Assembly (NCBI GenBank): GCA_023838465.1
Contig: JAIVEQ010000009.1
Location: forward strand, 1-64,000
Length of the DNA stretch: 64,000 nt
DNA from: Candidatus Thiodiazotropha sp.
GTDB lineage: Bacteria > Pseudomonadota > Gammaproteobacteria > Chromatiales > Chromatiaceae
Direction: 5' to 3'
In this document: piece by piece, positions 46,088 through 55,713 of the stretch
Numbering within the stretch: position 1 is the stretch's first letter
Layout of the letters: each line of letters starts with the position of its first letter
Translations under genes and position numbers: made by a program
The notes under the pieces: generated by a model
Databases searched by the model: none
What the model was told of the DNA's origin: nothing
The model's input: the letters and a program-made list of their open reading frames with translations, nothing else

Positions 46088-47506
46088 TCATGTCCCGCAA
46101 AAGGTCATTGCAACACGTTCGTGAGCAAGCGGTGGCTCGGAATAGCATGCAAAACCAGGTTGCTCTGTGAACGGCTCGGCAAGTACCTGCCGCAATTCGT
46201 TGAATACGCTGAAATCACCCTGAAAGGCAGCCTGAATGGCCCTTTCCACCTGGTGGTTACGGGGGATGACAACAGGATTGGTAGATGCCATCAGTTGACC
46301 GGCGCTTTGACGGCCTCCCGGCTGTTCGTCTATGCACTGTAGCCATCGGATTTCAAATTGACCGAAAACGGGTGAATCGTTTTTGTTCATGCGCGCGGCC
46401 AGTTGCCGGAAGCTCAGGCTGTAATCGAGTTGATGATCCTGCAGGTGTTGCAGCCAACCGGTAACCAGCTCATCATGACTTTTGTTGTGGCTGGCGAGCC
46501 CGAGTTTTTCACACATCAATGCGAAGTAGTGGGCTTCGAAATGCGGTTGGAACCGCTCCAGTGCCGATTCGTAGTCCTCCTGTTCTCCCTCCAGCATCAT
46601 CAGGCATTCGGCTAACCGGGCCAGGTTCCATTGCGCCATGTTGGCCTGCTGGCCGTAAGCATAGCGACCGTGTTGATCGATGGAGCTGAAAACCTTGTCG
46701 ATATGAAACTCATCCATAAAGGCGCAGGGGCCATAATCCAGGGTTTCGCCGGAGATGGCCGTGTTGTCTGTATTCATTACACCGTGAATGAATCCGAGTG
46801 CCATCCAGTGAGCAATCAGTTTGGCCTGGGCTTCGACCACTTCTGAGAAAAAAGCCAACACAGGACGTTCCTTCGTTGTGGCATCAGGGTAATGCCGGGC
46901 AGTGGCGTAGTGGGTAAGTTCTGCCAGTGCATCCTGATCATTCCGTGCGGCGAAGAATTGAAAGGTGCCCACACGGATATGGCTGGCTGCCACCCGTGTC
47001 AATACGCCACCGGGTTCGTCCGATTCCCGAATCACCATCTCACCTGTACTCACTGCCGCGAGAGCCCGCGTAGTCGGCACGCCAAGCCTGTGCATGGCCT
47101 CGCTAAGCAGGTATTCGCGGATTACCGGCCCCAGTGATGATTTGCCATCGCCACGGCGGGAAAAGGGAGTCTGTCCCGATCCCTTGAGTTGGATATCGTA
47201 ACGGGCCCCATCCACAGGGCTGACGACCTCCCCCAAAAGGGCGGCCCGCCCATCACCGAGCTGAGGCACGAAGTGACCAAACTGATGACCGGCATAGGCC
47301 ATAGCAATGGTCTTGCCTCCAGGCAAAGGTTCACTACCGCTGAAGATACGAACCAGGCTCTCTTTGTCGGCACCTAAATCATTCAGACCGAGGTGTGCGG
47401 CCAAGTCCTCATTCCAGGCAATCAGCGCTGGTTTGGGGACAGAGGCGGTTTGGGTGTGGGCGTAAAAATGTTCTGGTAGCTGGGCATAGCTGTTGATCAA
47501 GTTCAT
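46088..47506 (-). CDS. selO: Protein adenylyltransferase SelO (YdiU)
   Basis: A 472-residue pseudokinase that transfers AMP from ATP onto Ser, Thr or Tyr of proteins, linked to redox stress. Conserved stretches include YAGHQFGHFVPQLGDGRAALLGE, SGQTPFSRRGDGKSSLGPVIREYL, MHRLGVPTTRALAAVSTGE, GFIHGVMNTDNTAISGETLDYGPCAFMDEF and the C-terminal VIPRNHQVERAI. It is close to the 478 residues of E. coli YdiU and lacks a C-terminal selenocysteine or Cys-Ser-Ser tail. A decayed copy of its 3' end lies 2.6 kb away beside norE. Confidence 0.95.
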   Translation of the reverse strand: MNLINSYAQLPEHFYAHTQTASVPKPALIAWNEDLAAHLGLNDLGADKESLVRIFSGSEPLPGGKTIAMAYAGHQFGHFVPQLGDGRAALLGEVVSPVDGARYDIQLKGSGQTPFSRRGDGKSSLGPVIREYLLSEAMHRLGVPTTRALAAVSTGEMVIRESDEPGGVLTRVAASHIRVGTFQFFAARNDQDALAELTHYATARHYPDATTKERPVLAFFSEVVEAQAKLIAHWMALGFIHGVMNTDNTAISGETLDYGPCAFMDEFHIDKVFSSIDQHGRYAYGQQANMAQWNLARLAECLMMLEGEQEDYESALERFQPHFEAHYFALMCEKLGLASHNKSHDELVTGWLQHLQDHQLDYSLSFRQLAARMNKNDSPVFGQFEIRWLQCIDEQPGGRQSAGQLMASTNPVVIPRNHQVERAIQAAFQGDFSVFNELRQVLAEPFTEQPGFACYSEPPLAHERVAMTFCGT

Positions 47507-47657
47507 GGGACAAGTTTCGCATTCCCTGGGTGAGATTCAACCTCATCAATAATCTGGGAGTCATCCCAATTCACCGGGGCAGGTGCGATTTATCGAGCAG
47601 TGGATAATAATCAGTAGTCTTATATTTACTCTACTGCTTACAATGCACTTGCACAAA

Positions 47658-47678
47658 AAACCCGGCAGTGCCGGGTTT
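47658..47678 (-). terminator. Terminator of the tRNA-Met transcript
   Basis: On the minus strand a perfect 9-bp stem AAACCCGGC-act-GCCGGGTTT is followed by a run of T, about 20 bp past the tRNA 3' end. A classical intrinsic terminator. Confidence 0.9.
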
Positions 47679-47699
47679 AATGTAAGTCTTTAGTTTTTA

Positions 47700-47776
47700 T
47701 GGTAGCAAGGGGCAGATTCGAACTGCCGACCCCAGCATTATGAGTGCTGTGCTCTAACCAACTGAGCTACCTTGCC
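47700..47776 (-). tRNA. tRNA-Met (anticodon CAT)
   Basis: A 77-base tRNA on the minus strand with encoded CCA. The acceptor stem begins GGCAAGG and pairs with CCTTGCT-acca; the D arm has GCTC-AGTTGGTTA-GAGC; the anticodon arm is CAGCA-CTCATAA-TGCTG with CAT; the T arm is GGCAG-TTCGAATC-TGCC. The standard G1-C pair at the acceptor end marks an elongator tRNA rather than an initiator. It stands between ychF and a terminator. Confidence 0.95.
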
Positions 47777-47830
47777 AGAAGCTGTTGTGAATGGCGAGGA
47801 ATATACTGTTGCCTCAACCCGGTGTCAATA

Positions 47831-48922
47831 TCAGACATTGAATCGGAAGTGGATGACATCACCATCCTTGACGATATACTCCTTCCCCTCGGAGCGCAGC
47901 TTACCGGCTTCACGGGCACCCTGCTCGCCTTTATAACTGACGAAATCCTCATAGGCTACGACCTCAGCACGTATGAAACCTCGTTCGAAATCAGTATGGA
48001 TGACACCTGCTGCTTGCGGTGCAGTGGCATTGGTTGGAATCGTCCAGGCCCTGACCTCCTTCTCTCCAGCAGTGAAGTAGGTTTCAAGACCAAGCAGTTT
48101 ATAGCCAGCGCGTACAACCCGATTCAAGCCTGGCTCTTCCAGTCCCATGTCTGCCAGAAACTCCTCTCTCTCGTCTTCGTCCAACTCTACAATCTCAGCT
48201 TCGATTGCAGCACAGACCGGTACCACTTCCGCCCCCTCTTCAGCCGCCATCACGGACAAGGCATCAAGATAGGGATTGTTTTCAAACCCATCATCCGCGA
48301 CATTGGCGATATAGAACACCGGCTTGACGGTCAATAGAAACAGATCGCGTAATTCAGCCCTATCGTCTTCGCTGAGCGCCATGCTGCGAGCCGGCTTAGC
48401 CGCGTTTAAATGGTCCCTAACGCTTTCCAGCAGAACCTTACGCGCCAGTATCTTCTTGTCGCCCGTCTTGGCCTGTCTGGCCGTCTTGTCCAGGGCCTTC
48501 TCCACCGATTCCAGATCGGCCAGCCCGAGTTCTGTATTAATGACCTCCACATCACTGGCGGGATCGACCCGACCGGCCACATGTACAACATCATCATCTT
48601 CGAAACAGCGTACAACTTGAGCAATGGCATCGGTTTCGCGGATATTGGCCAGAAATTTATTGCCCAGGCCCTCGCCTTTAGAGGCGCCGGCAACCAGTCC
48701 GGCAATATCGACAAACTGCATACTTGTCGGAATGACGGCCTGGGGATTGACGATAGCGGCGATTACATCCTGGCGGGGGTCCGGCAGAGGCACGACACCG
48801 ACATTGGGATCAATTGTGCAAAAAGGGTAGTTTTCTGCCGCGATTGTTGCCTTGGTCAAGGCATTGAACAATGTTGATTTACCGACATTCGGCAGTCCCA
48901 CGATACCGCATTTGAAACCCAT
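47831..48922 (-). CDS. ychF: Redox-regulated ATPase YchF (Obg family)
   Basis: A 363-residue universally conserved P-loop protein preferring ATP, associated with ribosomes and linked to the oxidative stress response. The start ATG 48922 gives [23 protein letters not shown], the family start and length. Other landmarks: [36 protein letters not shown], and the C-terminal TGS-like domain ([19 protein letters not shown]). An 11-residue upstream extension is not credible. The adjacent tRNA gene is on the same strand, 54 bp past the stop. Confidence 0.96.
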   Translation of the reverse strand: MGFKCGIVGLPNVGKSTLFNALTKATIAAENYPFCTIDPNVGVVPLPDPRQDVIAAIVNPQAVIPTSMQFVDIAGLVAGASKGEGLGNKFLANIRETDAIAQVVRCFEDDDVVHVAGRVDPASDVEVINTELGLADLESVEKALDKTARQAKTGDKKILARKVLLESVRDHLNAAKPARSMALSEDDRAELRDLFLLTVKPVFYIANVADDGFENNPYLDALSVMAAEEGAEVVPVCAAIEAEIVELDEDEREEFLADMGLEEPGLNRVVRAGYKLLGLETYFTAGEKEVRAWTIPTNATAPQAAGVIHTDFERGFIRAEVVAYEDFVSYKGEQGAREAGKLRSEGKEYIVKDGDVIHFRFNV

Positions 48923-49033
48923 GAAAGACGCCTCTCCGAAAAAAGGGGCAAGCATACCGGAAAGGCGTGCTGATGTGCAGCCCTCCGATCAATTACTCTT
49001 TCGAGGGGAGGTATATGAATAGCGCCAGCCAGG

Positions 49034-49339
49034 TTACTGGATGGTGAACAATTTACCGAAATTGGCGATTCTCAACACATCCTGTACTGCCTCGTTTCCA
49101 TTCCTCAGCACCACGCTATCGGCCTGCTTGACACTGTGTTCGCGAAGCTGCAATAACATGCCCATCGCCGAGCTATCCAGATACTCCGTATTGGTCAGAT
49201 CAATGACGAAGCCCTTCTCCCCCCTGGGGAAAGCCTTGTAGGCCTGCATGAACTCTTGATGGGTAGAAAAATCAAATCGCCCGGCTATTACGATGGTGAC
49301 TGTCTTTTCATCATTGGAAACTTCACTGGATATGGACAT
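49034..49339 (-). CDS. STAS-domain anti-sigma factor antagonist
   Basis: A 101-residue single-domain STAS protein. The phosphorylatable serine lies in YLDSSAMGMLL, the hallmark of SpoIIAA/RsbV-type proteins that release partner proteins from a kinase-like anti-sigma factor. The kinase and phosphatase partners are not adjacent. A ParA-type ATPase gene lies 117 bp upstream on the same strand; such pairs occur near chemotaxis or signalling clusters in related bacteria, but no such cluster is in view. Confidence 0.9.
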   Translation of the reverse strand: MSISSEVSNDEKTVTIVIAGRFDFSTHQEFMQAYKAFPRGEKGFVIDLTNTEYLDSSAMGMLLQLREHSVKQADSVVLRNGNEAVQDVLRIANFGKLFTIQ

Positions 49340-49455
49340 GGTAACTCCCGGTCACTGTTAGCAGGCTTCTTGGATCGTAACTGTTCAGCGACTTTACAAT
49401 GAGGGACTGCTGCCTAGTTACTCTGAATCTAATATCGACAATATTTTGAAAAGCT

Positions 49456-50211
49456 TTACCCTTCGTACCGCTCGAGTAGCTCACTTGCCAAGGCCTGGAA
49501 CTCCTTTGCTGATTGGCTGCCGGGCTTGTACTCGAAAATAGTTCGTCCGATGCCGGGACATTCAGCGATCACAGCCGCCTCTCGTATCTGGGTGTTCAGC
49601 AGTTGCTCCGGGAAGTGTTTCCTGAGTTTGTCTTCGACCTCTTTAGCGAGTCTTCTACGGGGGAAACTGCGATTTAACCCGATCCACTGACGAATTGATT
49701 TTTCCAGATAGGGCTCGAATTTTTTTATTGTCACCAACATCTTGGCTAATCCATTCAAGGACATGTGATCACCACTCACAGGAATGAGTGCTTCATCGGC
49801 AGCAAAGATGGCATTTGCCACCAGTAGACCTGATGAAGGCGGACAATCGAATAAAACAAAGGCCTGATCGTCTATCATCCCCTGCAATGCCTGCTGCAGA
49901 AGACGCGCACGCGAGGCGCCCCCGTCATGGAGATACTCGATCTCCTGTAGCCGTGCACCTGCGGGAATAAGTGTCAGCATATCCCTGATACCCAGTTTCA
50001 CTGAACAGGGATCTGCCCCATTCAACAACACCTGATCAACCCCTTTTGTCGGTGCGCGAAAGATCCCGTAGCTGGATGCCAGTTGTCCTTGTGGATCCAA
50101 ATCAATGACTGTAACCCTATGGCCGGCCAGCGCCAGCGCATGCCCCAGGTTAGTCGTGATGGTAGTCTTACCTACACCACCTTTTTGATTGATCAGCGCA
50201 ATTCGCCGCAT
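49456..50211 (-). CDS. ParA-family ATPase
   Basis: A 251-residue P-loop ATPase of the ParA/MinD/Soj class: deviant Walker A NQKGGVGKTTITTNLGHALA at residues 7-26, ALAGHRVTVIDLDPQG, FVLFDCPPSSGLLVANAIFA. It has no partner ParB or parS nearby, so an orphan ParA that positions a protein cluster (chemoreceptors or carboxysomes, for example) is as likely as DNA segregation. The ATG at 50211 has AGGA 6 bases ahead; the reading frame upstream is noncoding. Confidence 0.88.
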   Translation of the reverse strand: MRRIALINQKGGVGKTTITTNLGHALALAGHRVTVIDLDPQGQLASSYGIFRAPTKGVDQVLLNGADPCSVKLGIRDMLTLIPAGARLQEIEYLHDGGASRARLLQQALQGMIDDQAFVLFDCPPSSGLLVANAIFAADEALIPVSGDHMSLNGLAKMLVTIKKFEPYLEKSIRQWIGLNRSFPRRRLAKEVEDKLRKHFPEQLLNTQIREAAVIAECPGIGRTIFEYKPGSQSAKEFQALASELLERYEG

Positions 50212-50646
50212 GGGAGATCCTGTTCGGGGTGCTTCAAGATCCAGCCATCCTCTCAGAAGGAATAGCCATGCAACCGAATATACATGGCCGGCACAGTTGA
50301 AAATGGAATCTGTCAATTACTCGACAAATATCCAGAGGTTCTTGATCTTAAAGGAAAATTAGTGCCACTAAAAAGACTATCGACCTGAGAAGTCAATTCT
50401 TTAGAATCCCTATCAGGTAGGAGCTGATTAAACAGCAATCAAAGTAAATGGATCACAAATTGCCTCATATTTCTCAACCATTGCATGCATCGTCGGGTAC
50501 ACTGGTGCAGCTTTTAGATTGGGCATATCATTATGCTCCATTTTTTTACCGGGCCGGGTCTTGAGTTGGCGTATTTTGGCGGCTTTGAATGTCACAGAAT
50601 CTATGACACGGTACATTAACGTTACACTTGACGTGGATATAAAAGA
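50212..50646. other. Intergenic region between parA and the L,D-transpeptidase gene
   Basis: 435 bp. A 62-codon open frame at 50428-50616 on the minus strand has no ribosome site or recognisable product and is not taken as a gene. Divergent promoters are expected. Confidence 0.4.
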
Positions 50647-51573
50647 TTGAAGCTCATATCTACTATTCTGCTATCCCTCAGTTCTCTGGGGCTCGTCCAT
50701 GCTGTCACCTTTGACCTGCCCCCAGAAGGCGACGATGTCGTGGGCCAGACATTCAAGCTTTCAACGCGCTATGAAGAGACCTTCTCAGACATTGCTCGCA
50801 CCTATGACATCGGCTATAGGCAAATGGTCGCCGCCAATCCCGATGTGGATGCATGGCTACCAGGTGAGGGTTCGGAAGTGGTTATGCCACAGCAGTATAT
50901 CCTCCCTCCCGGGCCTCGCAAGGGAGTGATCATAAACCTGGCAGAGCTGCGACTTTACTACTTCCCGGATGACCGACCGGTAGTGATCACCTACCCGATT
51001 GGTATCGGACGTGAAGGTTGGAGCACCCCAACCGGCGAGACCCGTGTCATCGGCAAGAAAAAGGATCCCAGCTGGACAGTACCCGAGTCTATCCTCCAGG
51101 AACATGAAAATGATGGTAATCCATTGCCAGCGGTGGTTCTCCCCGGCCCAGACAATCCACTCGGAAATCGCGCCATCTATCTTGGCATGAATGGTTATCT
51201 GCTTCACGGCACCAACAAGCCCTATGGTGTTGGAATGCGGGTGAGCCATGGGTGTATTCGCCTCTATCCGGAAAATGTTGAGCGCTTTTTTGAGGAGGTT
51301 GAAGTCGGTGTGCCGGTACGGATCATCAACGTACCTTTCAAGGCGGGTTGGTTGAACGACGAGTTGTTTGTTCAGGTACACCCACCATTGCAAGAGTATA
51401 TTGAGGAGAGAGGGAATAATTACACGGAATTGGTCGATGCTGTGATTGGTAAATTAGGCGAAGATAAACGCAGACCTGACTGGGATCAATTGCACAGCTT
51501 CATTAAAGAGAAAACCGGCATCCCCATGCCACTCTATCTATGGCAGGAGAACACTGTCGCTGAAGGCGGTTAG
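50647..51573 (+). CDS. L,D-transpeptidase (YkuD domain, ErfK/YbiS type)
   Basis: A 308-residue exported enzyme forming 3-3 peptidoglycan cross-links or anchoring lipoprotein to peptidoglycan. It has an N-terminal signal (LLSLSSLGLVHA), a LysM-like region at about 40-85 (FKLSTRYEETFSDIARTYDIGYRQMVAANPDV), and the YkuD domain with the catalytic HGTNKPYGVGMRVSHGCIRLYP (Cys in SHGCIRL). The start codon is TTG at 50647. The convergent neighbour is a Braun-type lipoprotein ending in Lys, which suggests this enzyme links that lipoprotein to the wall. Confidence 0.93.
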   Translation: MKLISTILLSLSSLGLVHAVTFDLPPEGDDVVGQTFKLSTRYEETFSDIARTYDIGYRQMVAANPDVDAWLPGEGSEVVMPQQYILPPGPRKGVIINLAELRLYYFPDDRPVVITYPIGIGREGWSTPTGETRVIGKKKDPSWTVPESILQEHENDGNPLPAVVLPGPDNPLGNRAIYLGMNGYLLHGTNKPYGVGMRVSHGCIRLYPENVERFFEEVEVGVPVRIINVPFKAGWLNDELFVQVHPPLQEYIEERGNNYTELVDAVIGKLGEDKRRPDWDQLHSFIKEKTGIPMPLYLWQENTVAEGG

Positions 51574-51583
51574 CCTATTATCG

Positions 51584-51601
51584 TCAACTGCAGATTCCAG
51601 G
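51584..51601. repeat. Decayed right end of the 240-bp element
   Basis: TCAACTGCAGATTCCAGG, 15 of 18 bases identical to the right terminal repeat of the elements at 16690 and 45829, ten bases past the L,D-transpeptidase stop. The following GATTATC also matches the flank of copy 2. No left end or internal sequence remains. Confidence 0.55.
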
Positions 51602-51642
51602 ATTATCGTGAATAGCACTTAAGTTTGGCCAAGCAGCATTAA

Positions 51643-51677
51643 AAAACCCCGACAAACGGATAGTTTGTCGGGGTTTT
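51643..51677. terminator. Bidirectional terminator between L,D-transpeptidase and lpp-like gene
   Basis: A perfect 15-bp stem AAAACCCCGACAAAC with a 5-base loop; A-runs on the left and T-runs on the right serve both strands. It lies between two convergent genes. Confidence 0.92.
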
Positions 51678-51715
51678 AAACCCACAAAGTGGGTTAGCCG
51701 TCGATTAAAGCCAGC

Positions 51716-51991
51716 TTACTTAGCCATAGCTTTTTCAGACATACGGCCACAACGCTCATTACAAGCTTCCGCACTATCCTGGGCACTATTGGCAGCTTTC
51801 AGTGCAGCGTCAGCTGAACCTTGAGCAGTGGCAGCGTCCAGCTGAGCCTCTTTAGCAGCTTTCATGGCAGCGTCAGCGGCTGCCTGTGCATTTGCGATAC
51901 CTTCTTCCAGACCGTCGTTGGTGGTTGCGCAACCCGCAAACAGCCCAAGACTGAGAATCATAGCGGCAGTTTTCATCATGGTGGTTTTCAT
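51716..51991 (-). CDS. Braun-type (Lpp/OprI) alanine-zipper lipoprotein
   Basis: A 91-residue lipoprotein precursor: signal with lipobox LFAGC (Cys21), then an alanine-rich heptad helix (AQAAADAAMKAAKEAQ, QGSADAALKAANSAQDS) that would trimerise like Lpp and OprI, a short Cys-containing turn (EACNERCGRM) and a C-terminal lysine (EKAMAK). In E. coli Lpp the last lysine is bound to peptidoglycan by L,D-transpeptidases; the same arrangement is suggested by the neighbouring YkuD gene. Outer-membrane anchored. Confidence 0.88.
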   Translation of the reverse strand: MKTTMMKTAAMILSLGLFAGCATTNDGLEEGIANAQAAADAAMKAAKEAQLDAATAQGSADAALKAANSAQDSAEACNERCGRMSEKAMAK

Positions 51992-52489
51992 AATTTATCT
52001 CGATCTCTCTACGATTTTTTACATTGTGTGGCAGATGCTACACACCCCTTCTACCTGGTCATTGCTGATACAGAACTTCCCAAATAGACCATAGGCAAAC
52101 ACCGCAAGCGATGACCTATTTGGGACACTCCCTCCGAGCCAAGCGGCAAAACACATCGACACCCCTAGCCCAGGTATAAATTAAGCTAACCCAAGTTAGA
52201 CAGTGACAGTTGTCCGCTCCCCATCTTGCTCTATCCGCAAGAACCAGACCGAATGAGTAGCAGCATCTGGCACGAAAGCTTGAGCTAAAATCCAAACAAA
52301 TTCAATGGCGAGTTTCCAACTTTAAGAACTTTTTTGCAATTTTTACCACAACTTCGCGTCGAAATCGGTTGTTTATAGTGCTGTGTATCCTGCAAATTGA
52401 TGAAATCAGCGTGGCGCCCCAGGCCATCAGCCGCGTCCCGAAGGACAGATCCAGGCGGCACTTTGAGGTCATAACGGGTGCCAGATTGC
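51992..52489. other. Intergenic region between lpp-like and ggt
   Basis: About 500 bp. An open frame of 78 codons at 52285-52521 overlaps the ggt end and has no family or ribosome site; I do not accept it. Otherwise nothing is recognised; the lpp promoter should lie near 52000-52100. Confidence 0.4.
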
Positions 52490-54181
52490 TCAATCAGGAT
52501 AGACCACACGGGAAGAACCACCCCCTCTAGGATCGCTTGCCGCCTCTACTTTGCCATTCTGCTTATTCCACAACACCGCCTGCATGTTTCCATACTGTCT
52601 ATCAAGCGGTTTTAGAGGGTGTCCCATAGAGACCAACTGTTGCTGCAATGACTTACTCAGCGCATCCTGCTCAAACTGGATCACGTCGGGAAGATATTGA
52701 TGGTGGAAACGGGGTCTATCAACCCACTGTTTCGGCCCCTTTCCCTCAGCCATCTCCAATATACCTAAAAGCACCATGGTAATAATTCTGCTACCACCCG
52801 GGGTTCCCAGGATTGCCACCCGCTGACTATCCTCAACGAAAGTCGGTGTCATACTCGACAACATCCGTTTGCCTCCAACGATGGCATTGGCATCACCCCC
52901 GACCAACCCATAAACGTTTGGCACACCGGGACTGGCGGAAAAGTCATCCATTTCATCATTTAACAGAACCCCGGTACCTGGTACGACGAAACCTGAACCA
53001 AACGGATAGTTGATACTGAGCGTGGCTGCTACACGATTACCATCGGCATCGAGAATGGAGAAGTGGGTTGTATCCTGCCCCTCCGCCGTCTGCTTAACAT
53101 TCCCAACACTGGGGCTGGCACGATCCATCTGAATATTACGTGCCAAGCCAGCTGCGTACCAAGGGTGCACCAACGCTTCAACCGAGATATCTACAAAATC
53201 GGGATCACCTAGATAGTCCGCGCGGTCCCGATAAGCACGGCGCATTGCTTCAACCAATAAATGGGTACGTTGCGGCTCATCCAAAGAGGCAAGGTTGAAT
53301 CCCTCAAGAATATTCAGCATCGTCATCAGTGCCACCCCGCCAGAAGAGGGGGGAGACGCACTGGTAATCTTTAAACCCTGGTAGTGACCGACAACGGGCT
53401 GACGTTCCACCACCCGATATTTGGCAAGATCCTCCAAGCTCCAGATCCCACCTGCCGACTTCACCCCCTCGACCAGACGTTCGGCTATCTCACCCTTGTA
53501 GAAACCCTCAGCGCCATGCCTGGCTAGCTGCTCCAGGGTACTCGCCAAATCTGGCTGCTTGATCAATGCACCCGCGTCGGGTACTTCACCCCGGTAAAGG
53601 AACTGCTTGGCTGAAGCAGGGTGTGCCTGTAACACATCTAAACGCCACTTCACCATTCGTCGATAGTGGCTGTCGACCTTGAAACCCTCCCTGGCTAATT
53701 TGATTGCGGGTTGTAATGAGGTCGCTAACGTCAGGCGCCCATAATGATGGGCCAAATGGACCAGGGCAGCAGGTTCGCCGGGAATACCGGCTGCAAGCGC
53801 GCCATCAATGGAAAGACGGGGTATCACCTGGCCGGACTGATCCAGATAGAGATCCCTTTTGGCCGCCAGGGGCGCTCGTTCCCGGCCATCAAGCATCGTC
53901 TCATAACCGTCACTGGCGCGATGCAGCAACCAAAAACCTCCACCACCGATACCTGAACTGTAGGGCTCAACCACGGCCAGTACTGCACTTACCCCAACAG
54001 CGGCATCGAATGCATTCCCTCCGGATTGAAGCAGTTGATGTCCTGCCTCAGTAGCCAGCCGATGGGCTGTGGCAATCGCTGCCACCCCCGGTTTTTCAGC
54101 GGCCTGGAGCAGGTTGAAACTAAAAAGCAGAAAAAGAAGGCTCCACAAGGGAGCCTTTCGTATGGCGAATTTAATCCGCAT
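52490..54181 (-). CDS. ggt: Gamma-glutamyltransferase
   Basis: A 563-residue periplasmic enzyme of glutathione breakdown, made as a proenzyme that cuts itself before the catalytic threonine. From ATG 54181 there is a signal peptide (FLLFSFNLLQA), the large subunit with GIGGGGFWLLH and LDGRERAP (substrate Arg), then Thr371 in GQDTTHFSILDADG as the new N-terminus of the small subunit, and the conserved LNDEMDDFS and MLSSMTPTF loops. All catalytic residues are present. The upstream reading frame to 54322 overlaps the ferredoxin gene and is not coding. Confidence 0.94.
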   Translation of the reverse strand: MRIKFAIRKAPLWSLLFLLFSFNLLQAAEKPGVAAIATAHRLATEAGHQLLQSGGNAFDAAVGVSAVLAVVEPYSSGIGGGGFWLLHRASDGYETMLDGRERAPLAAKRDLYLDQSGQVIPRLSIDGALAAGIPGEPAALVHLAHHYGRLTLATSLQPAIKLAREGFKVDSHYRRMVKWRLDVLQAHPASAKQFLYRGEVPDAGALIKQPDLASTLEQLARHGAEGFYKGEIAERLVEGVKSAGGIWSLEDLAKYRVVERQPVVGHYQGLKITSASPPSSGGVALMTMLNILEGFNLASLDEPQRTHLLVEAMRRAYRDRADYLGDPDFVDISVEALVHPWYAAGLARNIQMDRASPSVGNVKQTAEGQDTTHFSILDADGNRVAATLSINYPFGSGFVVPGTGVLLNDEMDDFSASPGVPNVYGLVGGDANAIVGGKRMLSSMTPTFVEDSQRVAILGTPGGSRIITMVLLGILEMAEGKGPKQWVDRPRFHHQYLPDVIQFEQDALSKSLQQQLVSMGHPLKPLDRQYGNMQAVLWNKQNGKVEAASDPRGGGSSRVVYPD

Positions 54182-54188
54182 TGACCGA

Positions 54189-54491
<303 letters not shown>

Positions 54492-54565
54492 TTAGAAATT
54501 CTGTGACATTCTGCCAACCAGAAAGGATTAACCTCACACCGCAGGAGGCTGTCCAAAGAGGTACA

Positions 54566-55045
<480 letters not shown>

Positions 55046-55104
55046 TTAGTTCGGCTAAAAAAAGGCATAATAGTACCAGAAACCGAACCGATGAATGACA
55101 ATTA

Positions 55105-55680
55105 TCACCCTGGAAGGGGAGCGTAGGCTAATCCATAGCGTACTTGCCCGGTTGTCATGTCCTTCAATAACTCCCATCCATCAGGCAGGGTAGGCATGTT
55201 GCGCGAAATGGTATCTTCCAAGTAGATACGCGCACCATCAGCCAACCACCCCTGACTCAGTCGCTGGCAGATGGGTCCCAGGAGATCACCTGCAAAAGGT
55301 GGATCAAGAAAAACCACATCGAAAGGGATTGCGTCCTGTTCAAGCCATTGTAGGGCATCGGCTCTGATGACGGAGACCTGGTCCAGGCCAAGCGTGCCCT
55401 TGTTCTCTTCAAGCTGCCTGATCACTGCTAGGGCAGTATCGAGCATTACCACCCTGCGAGCCCCACGCGAAGCCGCTTCTAACCCTAATGCACCACTGCC
55501 GGCAAACAGATCCAGACAGCGTGCACCTTCCATGATTGGCTGCAGCCAGTTAAAAAGGGTTTCTCTGATACGATCCCCGGTTGGCCTTAAACCGGGTAAA
55601 TCGGCAAACGGTAGGCGTCGCCCCCGATGTAATCCACCGATAATCCGAACTTGAAATGACGCCTGCTCAACCTTCAACAT
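55105..55680 (-). CDS. rsmD: 16S rRNA (guanine-966-N2)-methyltransferase
   Basis: A 191-residue SAM-dependent methyltransferase acting on G966 of 16S rRNA. From ATG 55680: RIIGGLHRGRRLPFADLPGLRPTGDRIRETLFNWLQP, then DLFAGSGALGLEAASRGA (SAM loop) and the catalytic DPPF in VVFLDPPFAGD. The codon at 55710 would add ten residues without support. It sits between an M16 peptidase and coaD, the classical arrangement. Confidence 0.95.
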   Translation of the reverse strand: MLKVEQASFQVRIIGGLHRGRRLPFADLPGLRPTGDRIRETLFNWLQPIMEGARCLDLFAGSGALGLEAASRGARRVVMLDTALAVIRQLEENKGTLGLDQVSVIRADALQWLEQDAIPFDVVFLDPPFAGDLLGPICQRLSQGWLADGARIYLEDTISRNMPTLPDGWELLKDMTTGQVRYGLAYAPLPG

Positions 55681-55713
55681 GCCAGCCTTTTCCCTATAAC
55701 GATAAGACACTGT

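Noticed and set aside
50428..50616. 62-codon minus-strand open frame between parA and the L,D-transpeptidase gene
   Set aside because: No ribosome site, no signal or domain, and it lies in the promoter region of a divergent gene.
52285..52521. 78-codon minus-strand open frame overlapping the ggt end
   Set aside because: No recognisable product, no ribosome site and overlap with a secure gene.
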